DNA of 64,000 bases, taken from positions 4,092,001-4,156,000 of the forward strand of contig NZ_CP026377.1 in assembly GCF_002953195.1 (NCBI RefSeq), written 5' to 3'. Origin of the DNA: Mixta gaviniae (lineage in GTDB: Bacteria; Pseudomonadota; Gammaproteobacteria; Enterobacterales; Enterobacteriaceae). Of this stretch, positions 1-8,779 are shown piece after piece. Every line of letters begins with the position of its first letter. The stretch's first letter is position 1. Under the pieces are notes generated by a model. The model did no database searches. It saw only the letters and a program-made list of their open reading frames with translations, and was not told the origin of the DNA. The translations under genes and the position numbers were made by a program.

Positions 1-370
1 TGTCACTGTGCATCTGGTGCGCATACTGCTGCCGGACCCAGTCAAGGAAGCCACTGTCCACAAAGGCCCACTGATACGCGGTGCTAACCCAGCGCACAAC
101 CGTCACCGATGGCTCAGACAGCAGCAGGCTGCGGGTGAACTCTGTGGACAGCCACCCCAGCTCGGTGTTCATGACCGCTTCACTGTGCGCCGCCCCGGCT
201 TCCGGCCAGAAGAAGGCGATGCCGATATATTCAATCAGCAGGCTCAGCAGCAGCGAGGACAGCACCACGCCCACCAGGGCCCATGGCCAGCCCCAGAGCA
301 GATTATACAGAATGCCGTGCTTGCGTTCCGGCAGCGTCTGCTGCTGTGGGGGACGTTTTACCTCAGCCAT
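1..370 (-). CDS. ICE membrane protein, DUF4400/TIGR03747 family (partial)
   Basis: The first 123 codons of a conjugation-associated membrane protein are visible; the rest runs off the left edge. A hydrophobic segment at about residues 22-50 follows a short basic N-terminus, and a soluble part follows with the motif TELGWLSTEF. The start ATG at 370 overlaps the last codons of traD by 8 bp, which indicates translational coupling. In SPI-7-type ICEs a TIGR03747 protein regularly follows the coupling protein TraD, and this position agrees. Its exact role in DNA transfer is not known. Family assignment rests on context plus the shape of the N-terminus. Confidence 0.8.
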   Translation of the reverse strand, partial: MAEVKRPPQQQTLPERKHGILYNLLWGWPWALVGVVLSSLLLSLLIEYIGIAFFWPEAGAAHSEAVMNTELGWLSTEFTRSLLLSEPSVTVVRWVSTAYQWAFVDSGFLDWVRQQYAHQMHSD

Positions 371-2461
371 TCGCCCCTCCTGTGACCGGCACGTTCAGGG
401 CCGGGCCGTCCCGCCACCAGGATTCGCCGCTGTGATAGCTGCGCCGCATCTCCTCCGCTATTTTCTCAATACTTTCCGGCATCAGCACATCATCAGCATC
501 CCCGGCAGGCAGCGGCATGCGGATTTTCCACAGTTGCCCTCCTTCCAGCAGGGCAAACGCCTGCCCTTTTGGTAGCGTCACGATATCGGCCGGCTCCAGT
601 AGTGGGACTTTTACCGTCCCGACGCGGTCCTGGGTGCTTGAGGTGAAGTCCTGGTCTGCATTGACATCCGCCGTGTCCTGGTGCCCGGAGACCAGCGTTT
701 TGGTGTAAATCTCCACCTGCGGCAGCTGCGTGGTCAGCAACTCGGCGGTGCGGTTCTCCCTGACGCGCAGCATAATCAGGTTGTTAAAGTTACCCTGTAC
801 CTGGGCCGTCTTGGCCGCATTCCCGATGCGTGCCTCAATATCAGAAGACGTCTGGGTATAGGCCGTCACCTGCATGCCGGCACCGCCCCCTTTGTTGATG
901 AGAGGAATAAACTCATACCCCATCAGCTCGTTAAACTCATCGCAGTGCAGGTTAATCAGGGACTTCCCTTCTTTCCCGCCCGGCAGGCCCGCATTGATAC
1001 CGTGTTTATAAATGTGCCCGGCCACACTCACCAGATCGGCGAACATGGAGTTACCGACCGCGCTCGCCACTTCACTGTCACTGAGCGCATCGAGCCCCAC
1101 ATACACCACGGCTTTTTTACGGATGATCTGTTCCCAGTCAAAAATCGGCCGCGTGTCGTCAATGTCCTGATAATCCGGCGACAGCAGCTCGGCGGTCTTG
1201 CCGGTGGTCAGTTTTTCCAGCAGCGGCAGCAGCGACGCCACGATTTTGTCAAAGTAAGTACGGTCATAACGTACCGCTGACCGCAGCCCGTCAAGGATGG
1301 GATCATAGAGTTTTTTACCCTCTTCTGAACTCAGGGCAACCTCAATGGCCCAGATACGTAAGGCATCCGGCTGACCCTGCATGTTACGGGGCACGTCGTC
1401 CTCTCCCAGCACCTGCTGATTATTCTCAATCTGCGTCTGCAGAGCCGGCAGCTGCGCCTGGATGATTTTTTCCGCATAGCGGATATAGAGATCGGCGATA
1501 TTGTTCACGTAGCGCATGATCAGCGTGTAGTCAGGGCGCTCACCCAGGGCGACCAGCGCACGGGCGATGATGTTGACGAACCGCCAGGCAAATTCGCGAA
1601 ATGCCGCGCTGTTCCCCTCACCCGACAGCTGACCGGCCACGCGGGACGCCACCTCTGACACGCGACCAAAACGCCCGACGGCATTATAACGGGCTGAAAT
1701 TTCAGGCCAGCCAAGATGAAAAATATACAGCTTGTCCCCGCGTCCGGCCCGGTGGGCCTCTGCCCAGACGCGTTTCATCAGGTCTGCGTCGCCTTTCGGA
1801 TCAAACACGATGGTGACTTCACCCCGCCGGATATCCTGGGTGACCAGCAGCTCTGCCAGCCGGGTCTTCCCGACGCGCGTGGTGCCGTACACCACCGTAT
1901 GGCCAACGCGCTCCCCCAGAGCCAGGGTGACGTCTTTTTCGTCGGGCTCGATGCCGTGCAGCGCCGGATTGCCGCCCACCGGTGGTAATGGCCGCACCGG
2001 GTTCAGCGGCGTATCGGCACTCAGCAGCTTACCCAGCCAGGGCAGACGGTGCTCTGTCATCATTTCGAGCTGACGCGCCCCCAGGTAAAAGCGGTTTGGC
2101 TGCAGGTAACGGGCCACTTCAGGGCGCAACGTATCCTGCAGCCGCTGGGTGTGTTTCTGCGTCCAGCGGAACCCCGGCCTAGAAACAGGCGACGATGACT
2201 GACGGGGATCTGTTTAGTACTCATGACATAGCGCGGCAGGCGGCGGAGATTCCGGCGGTAGCGAATAATCTTCATCCCCTGATGCGTGCGGGTGACGGCC
2301 AGCGCCGCAAACCCGGCTGCGGTGACATAGCTGACAGACGGAGCCAGAGCGACAGCCCAGGGTGCCTGCACACAGACATACGCCGCCATGCCCGATACCA
2401 CGGCGGTATTCAGCTCAACGGCCGGACGCAGCAGGGCCTCAATGACGTAACGGTTACTCAT
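363..2461 (-). pseudogene. traD: traD conjugative coupling ATPase (TIGR03743 type), single-base frameshift
   Basis: This is the inner-membrane ATPase that brings relaxase-bound DNA to the mating channel. The N-terminal part starts at ATG 2461 with membrane segments and the stretch RRNLRRLPRYVM, then QIPVSHRRLFLGRG. Near 2170 the frame is lost. In the next frame the protein continues as FRWTQKHTQRLQDTLRPEVA and runs to the stop at 363, with Walker A (GTTRVGKT) and Walker B (LINLHCDEF). Restoring one base in the AA at 2170-2171 (plus strand) rejoins both halves as GRG-FRW. If the frameshift is real, transfer should be blocked unless another copy exists; a consensus error is equally possible. 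The gene overlaps both neighbours by 8 bp, as expected in a transfer operon. Confidence 0.85.
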
Positions 2462-2942
2462 CGTCTGCCTCCTTTATAATTTTACCGTCGGCTATACGGA
2501 TATACGTTCCCCTCCCGGCACCGGCTTCCCTGCAGGAAAGGGAGTGGTAACGCAGGGCATCCGCCAGTAAGCGCCAGAGCACATACAGAACATTCGACAG
2601 GATGAAAAAAATGATCCATACAGCCCGCAATGACAGCAGGTAATTGTTCGCCGCGGTTTCTGTGGAGACGGCAGTGACGGTACAGGCTGCCGGCTTTGCA
2701 TCAGGCGGAGCCGCATTATCAGGCGCCGGGCATTCCTCCCACATGTAATGTCCGGGCGGCGCGGTGCGCCATGCCGTTGCCTCCTTCTGCAACTGGTCGT
2801 TCAGGTCACTGACCGGATGGCCGAAAACAAGCCAGGCGAGCAGGTAGACACCGCCGAAAGCGGCAGGCACGAAAACGGCATGACGGAATAAACAGAACAC
2901 AAGCCACAACGCGTAACGCAGGCTGTTCAGGAAGATGTGCAT
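2454..2942 (-). CDS. ICE inner-membrane protein of unknown function
   Basis: The product is a 162-residue membrane protein. The first 40 residues are strongly hydrophobic, a soluble loop of about 60 residues contains two cysteines (EECPAPDN and AACTV), and a second hydrophobic segment lies at about 105-130. The loop cysteines would be periplasmic if the N-terminus is cytoplasmic. The stop overlaps the traD start by 8 bp and the upstream nuclease gene ends 10 bp away, so it belongs to the transfer operon. A membrane protein at this place is common in this ICE class, but I cannot name its role. It could help TraD or the mating channel. Confidence 0.75.
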   Translation of the reverse strand: MHIFLNSLRYALWLVFCLFRHAVFVPAAFGGVYLLAWLVFGHPVSDLNDQLQKEATAWRTAPPGHYMWEECPAPDNAAPPDAKPAACTVTAVSTETAANNYLLSLRAVWIIFFILSNVLYVLWRLLADALRYHSLSCREAGAGRGTYIRIADGKIIKEADDE

Positions 2943-2952
2943 AAAAGATTCC

Positions 2953-3528
2953 TCAGAGATACTGCCGGACGTCCTGACCGGCGAGAATGGCCAGCAGGCG
3001 TTGCCCGCTGATGATGCGCAGACGCGGTGACGCCGTGCGAATGGTGCGGCTCATTTTTCCGGTACGGCCCGTGTGGATAAACAGCCCCCGGCGGCCGGAC
3101 TGCAGGAGAAGCCGGTCGAAGTCCTCAACATGTGCGGGGGAAACAGCACGACTGTACCGTTTGGCCTGGATAAGCCAGTGCTCACCGTCAATGATGACCT
3201 GACCATCAAGGCCGCCGTCACCGCTGTAGGAGGCATTGCGCACCACGGTCAGCCCCTGGCGTTCAAAGGCAGAGAGCAACAGCTCTTCAAAGACATAGGG
3301 ACTGACTTTGCGCAGATAGCTCAGACGCTGCCCGTCTCCCGGCAGGCGGGTCAGTTTATCCAGTACCCGCCCCGCCGTTGCCCGGTATCGCCGGTGACGG
3401 CGGGTGCTGGCTTTCTCCCGCCGACGCAGGTTCAGAAAGGCCATCACCACCAGGAAAAGGACAACCAGTATGACCGCCCCGTAAGGGTGCGCCATCAGCA
3501 GACCGTTGATATCTGGCGCGCTCATCAC
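2953..3528 (-). CDS. Membrane-anchored Mrr-like restriction endonuclease
   Basis: This 191-residue protein has one transmembrane helix (about residues 14-32, rich in V, L and F), a basic linker, and a C-terminal Mrr_cat-type nuclease domain. The domain shows the N-terminal helix FEELLLSAFERQG, then GDGGLDGQ and LIQAKRY, which carry the acidic residue and the QxK of the PD-(D/E)xK core. FIHTGRTG follows as in other Mrr-family proteins. Homologues cleave DNA, often when it is modified or foreign. The gene overlaps the next gene (TIGR03765) by 4 bp and so is transcribed with the transfer genes. A nuclease fixed in the membrane of a conjugation operon could guard against incoming DNA or process transferred DNA; both are inferences. 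Confidence 0.82.
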   Translation of the reverse strand: MMSAPDINGLLMAHPYGAVILVVLFLVVMAFLNLRRREKASTRRHRRYRATAGRVLDKLTRLPGDGQRLSYLRKVSPYVFEELLLSAFERQGLTVVRNASYSGDGGLDGQVIIDGEHWLIQAKRYSRAVSPAHVEDFDRLLLQSGRRGLFIHTGRTGKMSRTIRTASPRLRIISGQRLLAILAGQDVRQYL

Positions 3529-4058
3529 GGCTTAACCTGCTGCGTCAGGCCGGTATCGGTGATGAGTACCGGATAATGCGCAATCTGCAGGCGACGGGCC
3601 AGTTCGCTGCCGGAAGCCGGGGCCAGGCTGACACCGGGTGCCAGCTCGCGCAGCTCGCGCACGGTATCCATGTCTGTGACGTTGACTATCATCCCGGCCG
3701 CATGCTGTTCAGCCAGCGCGCCGGCATTGGCTTTCAGCCATTCACGGGACAGAGCATCATCCCCGATCAGAAACAACGCCCCAATGCCGGGCAACTGCAG
3801 CGGCCGGTCTGCTGTATTCCCCGGGCTCAGTTCAGGTGTGTTAACGGGTAACATACCCGCCATCCCGTCAGCCAGCGGAACACCGTGGTCCGGCTGGCGT
3901 GAAGGCTGTACGTCACTGACGCCGGGCATGCCGGGCTGTTTATTAACGGCCTCAAAATACGGCGCAGCATCTTCACCGCCCAGATCAGCAATCACATTCA
4001 GTTCAGCATGGCCGGTCAGGGGAAGGAGGGTAAACAGCAGTAAGGACAGCGTTTTCAT
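3525..4058 (-). CDS. ICE protein, TIGR03765 (PFL_4695) family, periplasmic
   Basis: The 177-residue product begins with a signal peptide (MKTLSLLLFTLLPLTGHA) and is otherwise soluble. The C-terminal half (ALSREWLKANAGALAEQ, GMIVNVTDMDTVREL, HYPVLITDTGL) is the conserved part of the PFL_4695 family of integrating conjugative element proteins. Its place between the lytic transglycosylase and the Mrr-like gene matches other SPI-7-type elements. The molecular role is unknown; export suggests a part in the mating channel. The region at residues 45-85 is proline-rich and less conserved. The gene lies 5 bp from its upstream neighbour, consistent with one operon. Confidence 0.85.
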   Translation of the reverse strand: MKTLSLLLFTLLPLTGHAELNVIADLGGEDAAPYFEAVNKQPGMPGVSDVQPSRQPDHGVPLADGMAGMLPVNTPELSPGNTADRPLQLPGIGALFLIGDDALSREWLKANAGALAEQHAAGMIVNVTDMDTVRELRELAPGVSLAPASGSELARRLQIAHYPVLITDTGLTQQVKP

Positions 4059-4063
4059 CAGGG

Positions 4064-4699
4064 TTATCTCCCGGGTTCAGTCCAGACGAAGCCTGGATCG
4101 GGGGTGAGCGCAGCAACCGAGCGGGGCGCTTCAGCTGCCGGCGCAGAAATGCGGGGTGCAGGGCTGATTTTTGCCAGATGCCCTCTCACAATGGCGCGGT
4201 AACGTGCAGCAGGCTGACCACCTGCGGGATGGTGGTAGCAGCCGGCCGCATCCAGCCAGCTGCCTGGCTTACGCGCCCAGCACTCACGCAGAATGGTGGC
4301 GGCGGCGTTCAGGTTGGTGTAAGGGTCAAACGCATCCCACGTCGAGGCAAAATGATGACCGTTCCAGCCCAGATTGACCTGGGCAATACCGACATCGATG
4401 CGCTTAAGCGGGTGACGCTTCATAAAGACCTGCAGCGCCTGCCAGGCCTGCAGGCGCGTCTCATAGCGATACCCTTTGCCTGCCACATTGATGGTCCAGG
4501 GCCATGGCCGTATTCCGCGGGGAAGTTTGCGCGAAGACTCGCTCAGTGATACCGAGTAAAGCGCTTCGGGGGGCACGCCGTGCGCCATGGCCACGCGGAC
4601 GTAACCCTCCGGCACCGTCTGGTCAGCATGGCCGTCAGGGACGGCCGCCATCAGTAAGCCCAGCGCCAGCGCGCCGGTCAGAATGCTGCGATTGCCCAT
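4064..4699 (-). CDS. Lytic transglycosylase (SLT domain), conjugation-associated
   Basis: This is a 211-residue exported muramidase-like enzyme expected to open peptidoglycan locally for the transfer apparatus. A signal peptide covers about residues 1-25. The SLT fold follows, with the catalytic glutamate in YSVSLSESS, then GIAQVNLGWN and YTNLNAAATILREC, the standard SLT motifs. The last 40 residues are alanine- and proline-rich and look unstructured. The gene overlaps the upstream TIGR03759 gene by 22 bp, so translation is probably coupled. Comparable SLT proteins are found beside TIGR03759 and TIGR03765 in PFGI-1-type elements. Confidence 0.9.
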   Translation of the reverse strand: MGNRSILTGALALGLLMAAVPDGHADQTVPEGYVRVAMAHGVPPEALYSVSLSESSRKLPRGIRPWPWTINVAGKGYRYETRLQAWQALQVFMKRHPLKRIDVGIAQVNLGWNGHHFASTWDAFDPYTNLNAAATILRECWARKPGSWLDAAGCYHHPAGGQPAARYRAIVRGHLAKISPAPRISAPAAEAPRSVAALTPDPGFVWTEPGR

Positions 4700-5403
4700 T
4701 TACCGTCTCCCGCCTGCTGCAGTAAAACCGGCATCAGGCCGTTACCAAAGCGCATCCACCGGCCGCCGTCGTGGTTAAGCGTGATCTGGCGCTTGCGGAC
4801 CTTTTCCACGGGAATGTGATGGTCCCGCGCCCAGCTGCGAAGCGCATCATCACTGCCCTGGCTGTCGACCAGATAGATGTCCACCGGCCGGTTGTCAGCC
4901 AGCACGGCAGACAGTTTCGCGTCGCAGGTTGCGCAGTCTTTTGACCTGACGAACAGTGCCAGCCGGCCGCCACTGTCGTGCGCCACGCCGGAGGCGTTCC
5001 CCATATTGACCGGCAGTGTGCCCGGATACAGGCGCTGCCAGGCCGCGTTCACCTCACGCTGGAAATCAAGCTCTTTCTGGGTGCGGGCAAACTCTTCCTT
5101 CACCCACTTTTCAGCAAACTTACGGCGCTCTGCCGGCGTCTGCGCCTCGATACCGAGGGTGGAAAGCGGATCGAGACCCGGCGACTGGGTACCCCGGGGT
5201 CCCTTCATCAGCTGCTGATAACGCTGATAATCGTCGGCACTGAGTCCCCACTGACCGGCCTGCTGCTGCAGGTTTTGCTGTGCGGAGTCCGCCCGTTGTG
5301 TTGATTCCTGTCGGCTGACATCCGTCTGTCCTGATGTGGTCGCGGCCAGGGTCAGGGGACTCAGCAGCATGGCGGCTAAAAAGGTGTGTTTCAGTTTCAT
5401 CAT
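4678..5403 (-). CDS. ICE protein, TIGR03759 (PFL_4693) family
   Basis: The 241-residue product has a signal peptide (MMKLKHTFLAAMLLSPLTLA). A family hallmark follows, WGLSADDYQRYQQLMKGPRG, continuing with SPGLDPLSTLGIEA and a charged helix ending WQRLYPG. The C-terminal half looks thioredoxin-like: LFVRSKDCATCDAK holds a CxxC pair, followed by VDIYLVD. A disulfide-handling role in assembling the periplasmic transfer machinery is plausible but not shown. It lies between the coiled-coil protein and the SLT enzyme, the usual order for these ICEs. Confidence 0.88.
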   Translation of the reverse strand: MMKLKHTFLAAMLLSPLTLAATTSGQTDVSRQESTQRADSAQQNLQQQAGQWGLSADDYQRYQQLMKGPRGTQSPGLDPLSTLGIEAQTPAERRKFAEKWVKEEFARTQKELDFQREVNAAWQRLYPGTLPVNMGNASGVAHDSGGRLALFVRSKDCATCDAKLSAVLADNRPVDIYLVDSQGSDDALRSWARDHHIPVEKVRKRQITLNHDGGRWMRFGNGLMPVLLQQAGDGKWAIAAF

Positions 5404-5411
5404 TCGCTCCG

Positions 5412-6170
5412 TTATTCTGCTCTGAGCACGGTCAGGCGGCCGTTAACCCGAAACGTCGCCTCACCATAACCGGCACTGACCAGCGTCCAGCCGGCAACGG
5501 TTTCGCCCTCTCCGACCAGGGCCACCTGCGACAGGCTGCTGTAGCCCCGGGGCGCGATGGCAGCCCAGGACTCTGCCCCCCGCTTCTCCACGCCCGTCAG
5601 CACAAAAGGCGCATTGCGGGCCACGCGAAGGGACGGAGCAGCACGACGTGTGTCAGCGGGACGGGGCTTTTTTGCAGCAGGCGCGTTTTTTTTGACCGGT
5701 GCGGCGACAGGTGCGGCGGGTGCGGGTGCCGGCTGTGATTTCAGCGCTGTCAGCTGCTCAGTCAGCGCACTCAGGCGGGTTTCCAGCCCCTGCTGGGCGT
5801 CCTGAAGGGTTCGCAATGACTGACGCACGGCGTCGTCGCTGCCGGCCTGTTTCGCAGCAGCGCTCAGCTCCTGCTGCATCTCACCAAGTTTTTTCCGGGT
5901 ATCCTGCAGGCCGGTTTTGAGCGTGGTCACATCTGACTGCAGGGCCGCGACTGTCTCAACAGTGGCCGCTGTACTGCCCTGAGATTCAAGGCGTGCAAGG
6001 CGTTCATCAAGGTTCGATATGCCCAGACTGAAGGCGGTGTAGCCCAGCGCCAGAATGCCGGCCAGCGCCACACCGCTGGCAGCGCCCCAGATGAGGCGGC
6101 AGCGGGGACGCCAGCTGAATCTTTTACGAGCCGGAGCGGGGTCAGTATGGAATGGTTGCTGTTCGCTCAT
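5412..6170 (-). CDS. ICE coiled-coil membrane protein of unknown function
   Basis: This 252-residue protein has a basic cytoplasmic start, one transmembrane helix (about residues 28-50), a long predicted coiled coil (about 52-145, repeated LESQ, LQSDV, LKTGL and LRTL heptads), a proline- and alanine-rich hinge (APAPAAPVAAPVKK), and a C-terminal globular domain that includes the segment VALVGEGETVAGWTLVSAGY. This layout suits a scaffold spanning the periplasm in the pilus or transfer machine. It overlaps pilL by 4 bp. I do not recognise a named family, although a protein of this shape commonly lies between pilL and TIGR03759 in related islands. Confidence 0.75.
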   Translation of the reverse strand: MSEQQPFHTDPAPARKRFSWRPRCRLIWGAASGVALAGILALGYTAFSLGISNLDERLARLESQGSTAATVETVAALQSDVTTLKTGLQDTRKKLGEMQQELSAAAKQAGSDDAVRQSLRTLQDAQQGLETRLSALTEQLTALKSQPAPAPAAPVAAPVKKNAPAAKKPRPADTRRAAPSLRVARNAPFVLTGVEKRGAESWAAIAPRGYSSLSQVALVGEGETVAGWTLVSAGYGEATFRVNGRLTVLRAE

Positions 6171-6832
6171 TTTCTCAGAAACCCTCCGCTGACAGGTTTA
6201 ACGGGTACTGACTGAGGGGCGCTGATGGCCGGTTGTGACACGGCGGACGGCGCAGGCGTGGACCAGCTGCTGACCGGCGGCGGAAGCTGGGAGACCGGCA
6301 GCTGGTAGCCGTCGCGCAGGCTGTGGCAGACCACACGCTGTACATCATCCACCTCAAGCTGCCAGGCCGGACCGGCCAGGACCTGCAGGGCAGTACGCAG
6401 GCGCATCGGGCCCAGCTGGTACTGAACCGCCGGCAATGCCTGGCGGTAAAGCACGCCGTTGGCGGAGCCTGTCGCGCACAGGGAATAACCGGACTGGCGC
6501 AGGGCGTAACGCAGCGCATCCGCCACGGTAGGATGCAGGGATGACGGGATACGGATATCAATAATCTGGGAGAGAGGGTCACGCTGGGCCGCCTGCGGAT
6601 CGGTGCTGACCAGCAGATAACGATCGTAGCGCACCACTTCCGGCGTCCGCGCATACTCGTCCGGAGAGACCGGCTGAACGTTGCGGGTGACGGTGGTGCC
6701 GGGTGTCGGGTCGGCAGGCGCACGCTGTTGCAACTTTTGCGGCTGGGAAACACAGCCCGCAAGGAGCAGCAGGGGAAGAACAGTGGCAAGCCTGCCTGGT
6801 GAAAATACGTTGTGAGAGGTGTTACGTTTCAT
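6167..6832 (-). CDS. pilL: PilL2-like lipoprotein of the ICE type IV pilus
   Basis: The 221-residue product carries a lipoprotein signal (LLLLAGCVSQ, lipobox Cys at about residue 27). The conserved PilL C-terminal-type region follows: YDRYLLVSTDPQAAQRDPL, then IDIRIPSSLHPTVADALRYA and LRTALQVLAGPAWQL. The tail is proline- and serine-rich. This family is part of the thin sex pilus of SPI-7/PFGI-1 elements and is probably outer-membrane anchored. The gene is the first of the transfer operon seen in this window and is separated from the upstream DUF29 gene by a terminator. The remaining pil genes are not present here. Confidence 0.85.
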   Translation of the reverse strand: MKRNTSHNVFSPGRLATVLPLLLLAGCVSQPQKLQQRAPADPTPGTTVTRNVQPVSPDEYARTPEVVRYDRYLLVSTDPQAAQRDPLSQIIDIRIPSSLHPTVADALRYALRQSGYSLCATGSANGVLYRQALPAVQYQLGPMRLRTALQVLAGPAWQLEVDDVQRVVCHSLRDGYQLPVSQLPPPVSSWSTPAPSAVSQPAISAPQSVPVKPVSGGFLRK

Positions 6833-6920
6833 CCGGAATTTTCCTGTACAGTGATAAAACAGCCCTCACTGTGCGGAATCGGTCCGGTTTCACTCAATTA
6901 ACAACTGATTTTCCGTTGAT

Positions 6921-6957
6921 GAAAAAAAACGCCACCCGAAAGGATGGCGTTGCGGTG
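6921..6957 (-). terminator. Intrinsic terminator after the DUF29 gene
   Basis: On the minus strand AACGCCATCC and GGTGGCGTT form a stem around a short loop and are followed by a run of eight T (plus-strand A run at 6922-6929). It lies between the DUF29 stop and pilL, so it separates the two transcription units. Confidence 0.8.
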
Positions 6958-6970
6958 AAACAGACAGTAA

Positions 6971-7408
6971 TCAGTCCGGGTAAAACTCGTTACTGAGAAT
7001 AGTATCTGTTGTCCAGATGCTGTCTTCAGGAAAGATATCCAGACCTATGCCGGTTTCTTTGGAAGCATCGGCGCGGGCGTCAAACCACACATCCGCAAGC
7101 CATTCAGGATCAGAAAACGCGCTTTTCAGGCTCGGCGTCTTGTTCAGACGTCGTACAATCAAATCACGCTGACCTTTAATGGTTAACTCCCAGCTTTTAC
7201 CTCGATGGGTTGGCTGAAACTTCCATTTAAGAAGGTGGGCCAGTAAGACAGCCATACGGCTGGCCAGCTCACGCTTTTCACTTTTGCCCACGTCTTCAAT
7301 CTCCTCGGCGATGTTCTCAATATCAATCTGACTGAGCTTTCCGGCACGCAGTAAAGCTGCCTGTTCACTGGCCCAGGCAACAACGTCTGAATCGTAACGT
7401 GCTCCCAT
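6971..7408 (-). CDS. DUF29 family protein
   Basis: This 145-residue soluble protein has the DUF29 pattern: YDSDVVAWASEQAALLRAG, then IDIENIAEEIEDVGKSEKRE, then a helix ending LAHLLKWKFQP. DUF29 proteins are small helical proteins of unknown function, frequent in cyanobacteria and on mobile elements. Here the gene is a single unit with a terminator after it and 133 bp before it. No nuclease or toxin motif is visible. It may be accessory cargo of the ICE, since it interrupts the block between ssb and pilL. Confidence 0.8.
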   Translation of the reverse strand: MGARYDSDVVAWASEQAALLRAGKLSQIDIENIAEEIEDVGKSEKRELASRMAVLLAHLLKWKFQPTHRGKSWELTIKGQRDLIVRRLNKTPSLKSAFSDPEWLADVWFDARADASKETGIGLDIFPEDSIWTTDTILSNEFYPD

Positions 7409-7541
7409 ACAAGCCTCCGTTAGTCAAAAAGTGAAGAAACCGCCAGAACAGATATGCTCCGGGGATAACATAAGATGCAACATAAAAAGTTGCTTCCTGA
7501 AGTTTGTCAGAGACAGTCATAACAGTCAAAGCTCCATTAAT

Positions 7542-8078
7542 TCAGAGGGCGTGAATTGCCACTCTGGAACAGTCATACCCGAATCCAATGAACGGTATAT
7601 CGTCATCGAAGTCCATCGGTGGCGCACCGGCACTGCTGCCGGAGGCCTGGCCACTGTGAGTCGGTCCTGAAGGTTGCTGAGGCTGCCCCCAGTCATTCCG
7701 GGAAGACGTATTCTGTCCGCTGCCGGACTGGCGGCCGCCAAGCATCTGCATGGTGCCACCAATATTGACCACCACCTCTGTGGTGTATTTCTCCTGGCCG
7801 GCCTGATCGGTCCATTTGCGTGTGCGCAGCTGACCCTCGATGTAAACCTGGGAGCCTTTGCGCAGATATTCACCCGCAATTTCTGCCAGCTTGCCGAAAA
7901 TAACCACCCTGTGCCATTCGGTCACTTCTTTCTGTTCGCCGGACTGCTTATCGCGCCAGCTCTCAGACGTGGCCAGAGAAAGGGTGGCAACTGCACTGCC
8001 GTTGGGAATATAACGAACTTCAGGATCCTGGCCGAGGTTTCCGACAAGGATAACCTTGTTAACGCCGCGTGAGGACAT
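7542..8078 (-). CDS. ssb: ICE-encoded single-stranded DNA-binding protein
   Basis: This SSB protects single-stranded ICE DNA during transfer and replication. The OB fold covers residues 1-110 ([51 protein letters not shown]). A glycine-, glutamine- and serine-rich linker follows, then MDFDDDIPF, the usual SSB interaction tip. Unusually, 15 residues follow that tip (ending RVAIHAL), so DIPF is not the C-terminus. The start at 8078 is preferred over 8084 because AGGAGA then lies 8 bases upstream. The product is about 178 residues. It lies just downstream of the STY4534 gene. Confidence 0.92.
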   Translation of the reverse strand: MSSRGVNKVILVGNLGQDPEVRYIPNGSAVATLSLATSESWRDKQSGEQKEVTEWHRVVIFGKLAEIAGEYLRKGSQVYIEGQLRTRKWTDQAGQEKYTTEVVVNIGGTMQMLGGRQSGSGQNTSSRNDWGQPQQPSGPTHSGQASGSSAGAPPMDFDDDIPFIGFGYDCSRVAIHAL

Positions 8079-8104
8079 AATCATTTCTCCTGTAAGGAAT
8101 AAAG

Positions 8105-8128
8105 AAACACCCCGCGAACGGGGTGTGT
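8105..8128 (-). terminator. Hairpin between the STY4534 gene and ssb
   Basis: ACACCCCG and CGGGGTGT form an 8-bp stem with a TTCG loop on the minus strand, followed by TTCTTTATT. It may end or attenuate transcripts from the STY4534 gene before ssb. Confidence 0.65.
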
Positions 8129-8138
8129 CAGGTGCGCA

Positions 8139-8609
8139 TCAGAATGAGTTTTCTGCGTAGTTTTGTTGTGCGGCAGAGCCATTCTGCGGCGGCACGGAGT
8201 CAGATTTTTCAGTCTTGTAAACCATTTCCTGGCCTATTTTGATCCAGTCCACCTTTATCAGGCGGGCTTTCAGACTGACGCGCTGTTCGCCGGCATGGTC
8301 GCCTTTGTTCAGCGTAAATATGTCCGTGGACGGGTTACTCAGGTTAAAGCCCAACAGGACTTTCTTGTCTTCATCGACGGCTTTCTGGCAGCGGGCGATA
8401 AGGCTGGTTGCCTCTTTACCTGCGACAGAAATGTCAAAACGGACGTAGGCCGGATTATCAGTCGGACCACTCAGTGCATTTATTACGCAGCTGAGGAACG
8501 AGCCATTCTGATGGTTAACCTGGCGGATGTTGCTGAGATACCCGATGCCTTTGATAGTCAGGTTGAAGTACTCAGATTTTGCAGATGCAGAAGTATTGTT
8601 TGCAGACAT
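8139..8609 (-). CDS. STY4534-family ICE replication protein (DUF3577)
   Basis: The 156-residue product matches the STY4534/DUF3577 family: EYFNLTIKGIGYLSNIRQV, then FLSCVINALSGPTDNPAYVRFD, and a C-terminal region LKARLIKVDWIKI. Proteins of this family are annotated as ICE replication proteins, but their biochemical function is not established. The beta-rich pattern is compatible with an OB-like fold, and the neighbouring ssb gene supports a DNA-metabolism role. A GGAG ribosome site precedes the ATG at 8609. A 637-bp untranslated region with repeats lies upstream. Confidence 0.85.
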   Translation of the reverse strand: MSANNTSASAKSEYFNLTIKGIGYLSNIRQVNHQNGSFLSCVINALSGPTDNPAYVRFDISVAGKEATSLIARCQKAVDEDKKVLLGFNLSNPSTDIFTLNKGDHAGEQRVSLKARLIKVDWIKIGQEMVYKTEKSDSVPPQNGSAAQQNYAENSF

Positions 8610-8779
8610 GATGTTTTCTCCATGGAGGTAAAAAAAGGTACGGCGGAGAAACCATCTGCCCTGACGGGAGTGGTTTCCCGTCGGGGGTCAGGATCGGTTG
8701 AATCCTGAGAGTCTGGTATGTTGAAAGGACCTCAATCACTGTGCAGTGATATCCGTTTCCAGAGGTTAAACGGATTTAC

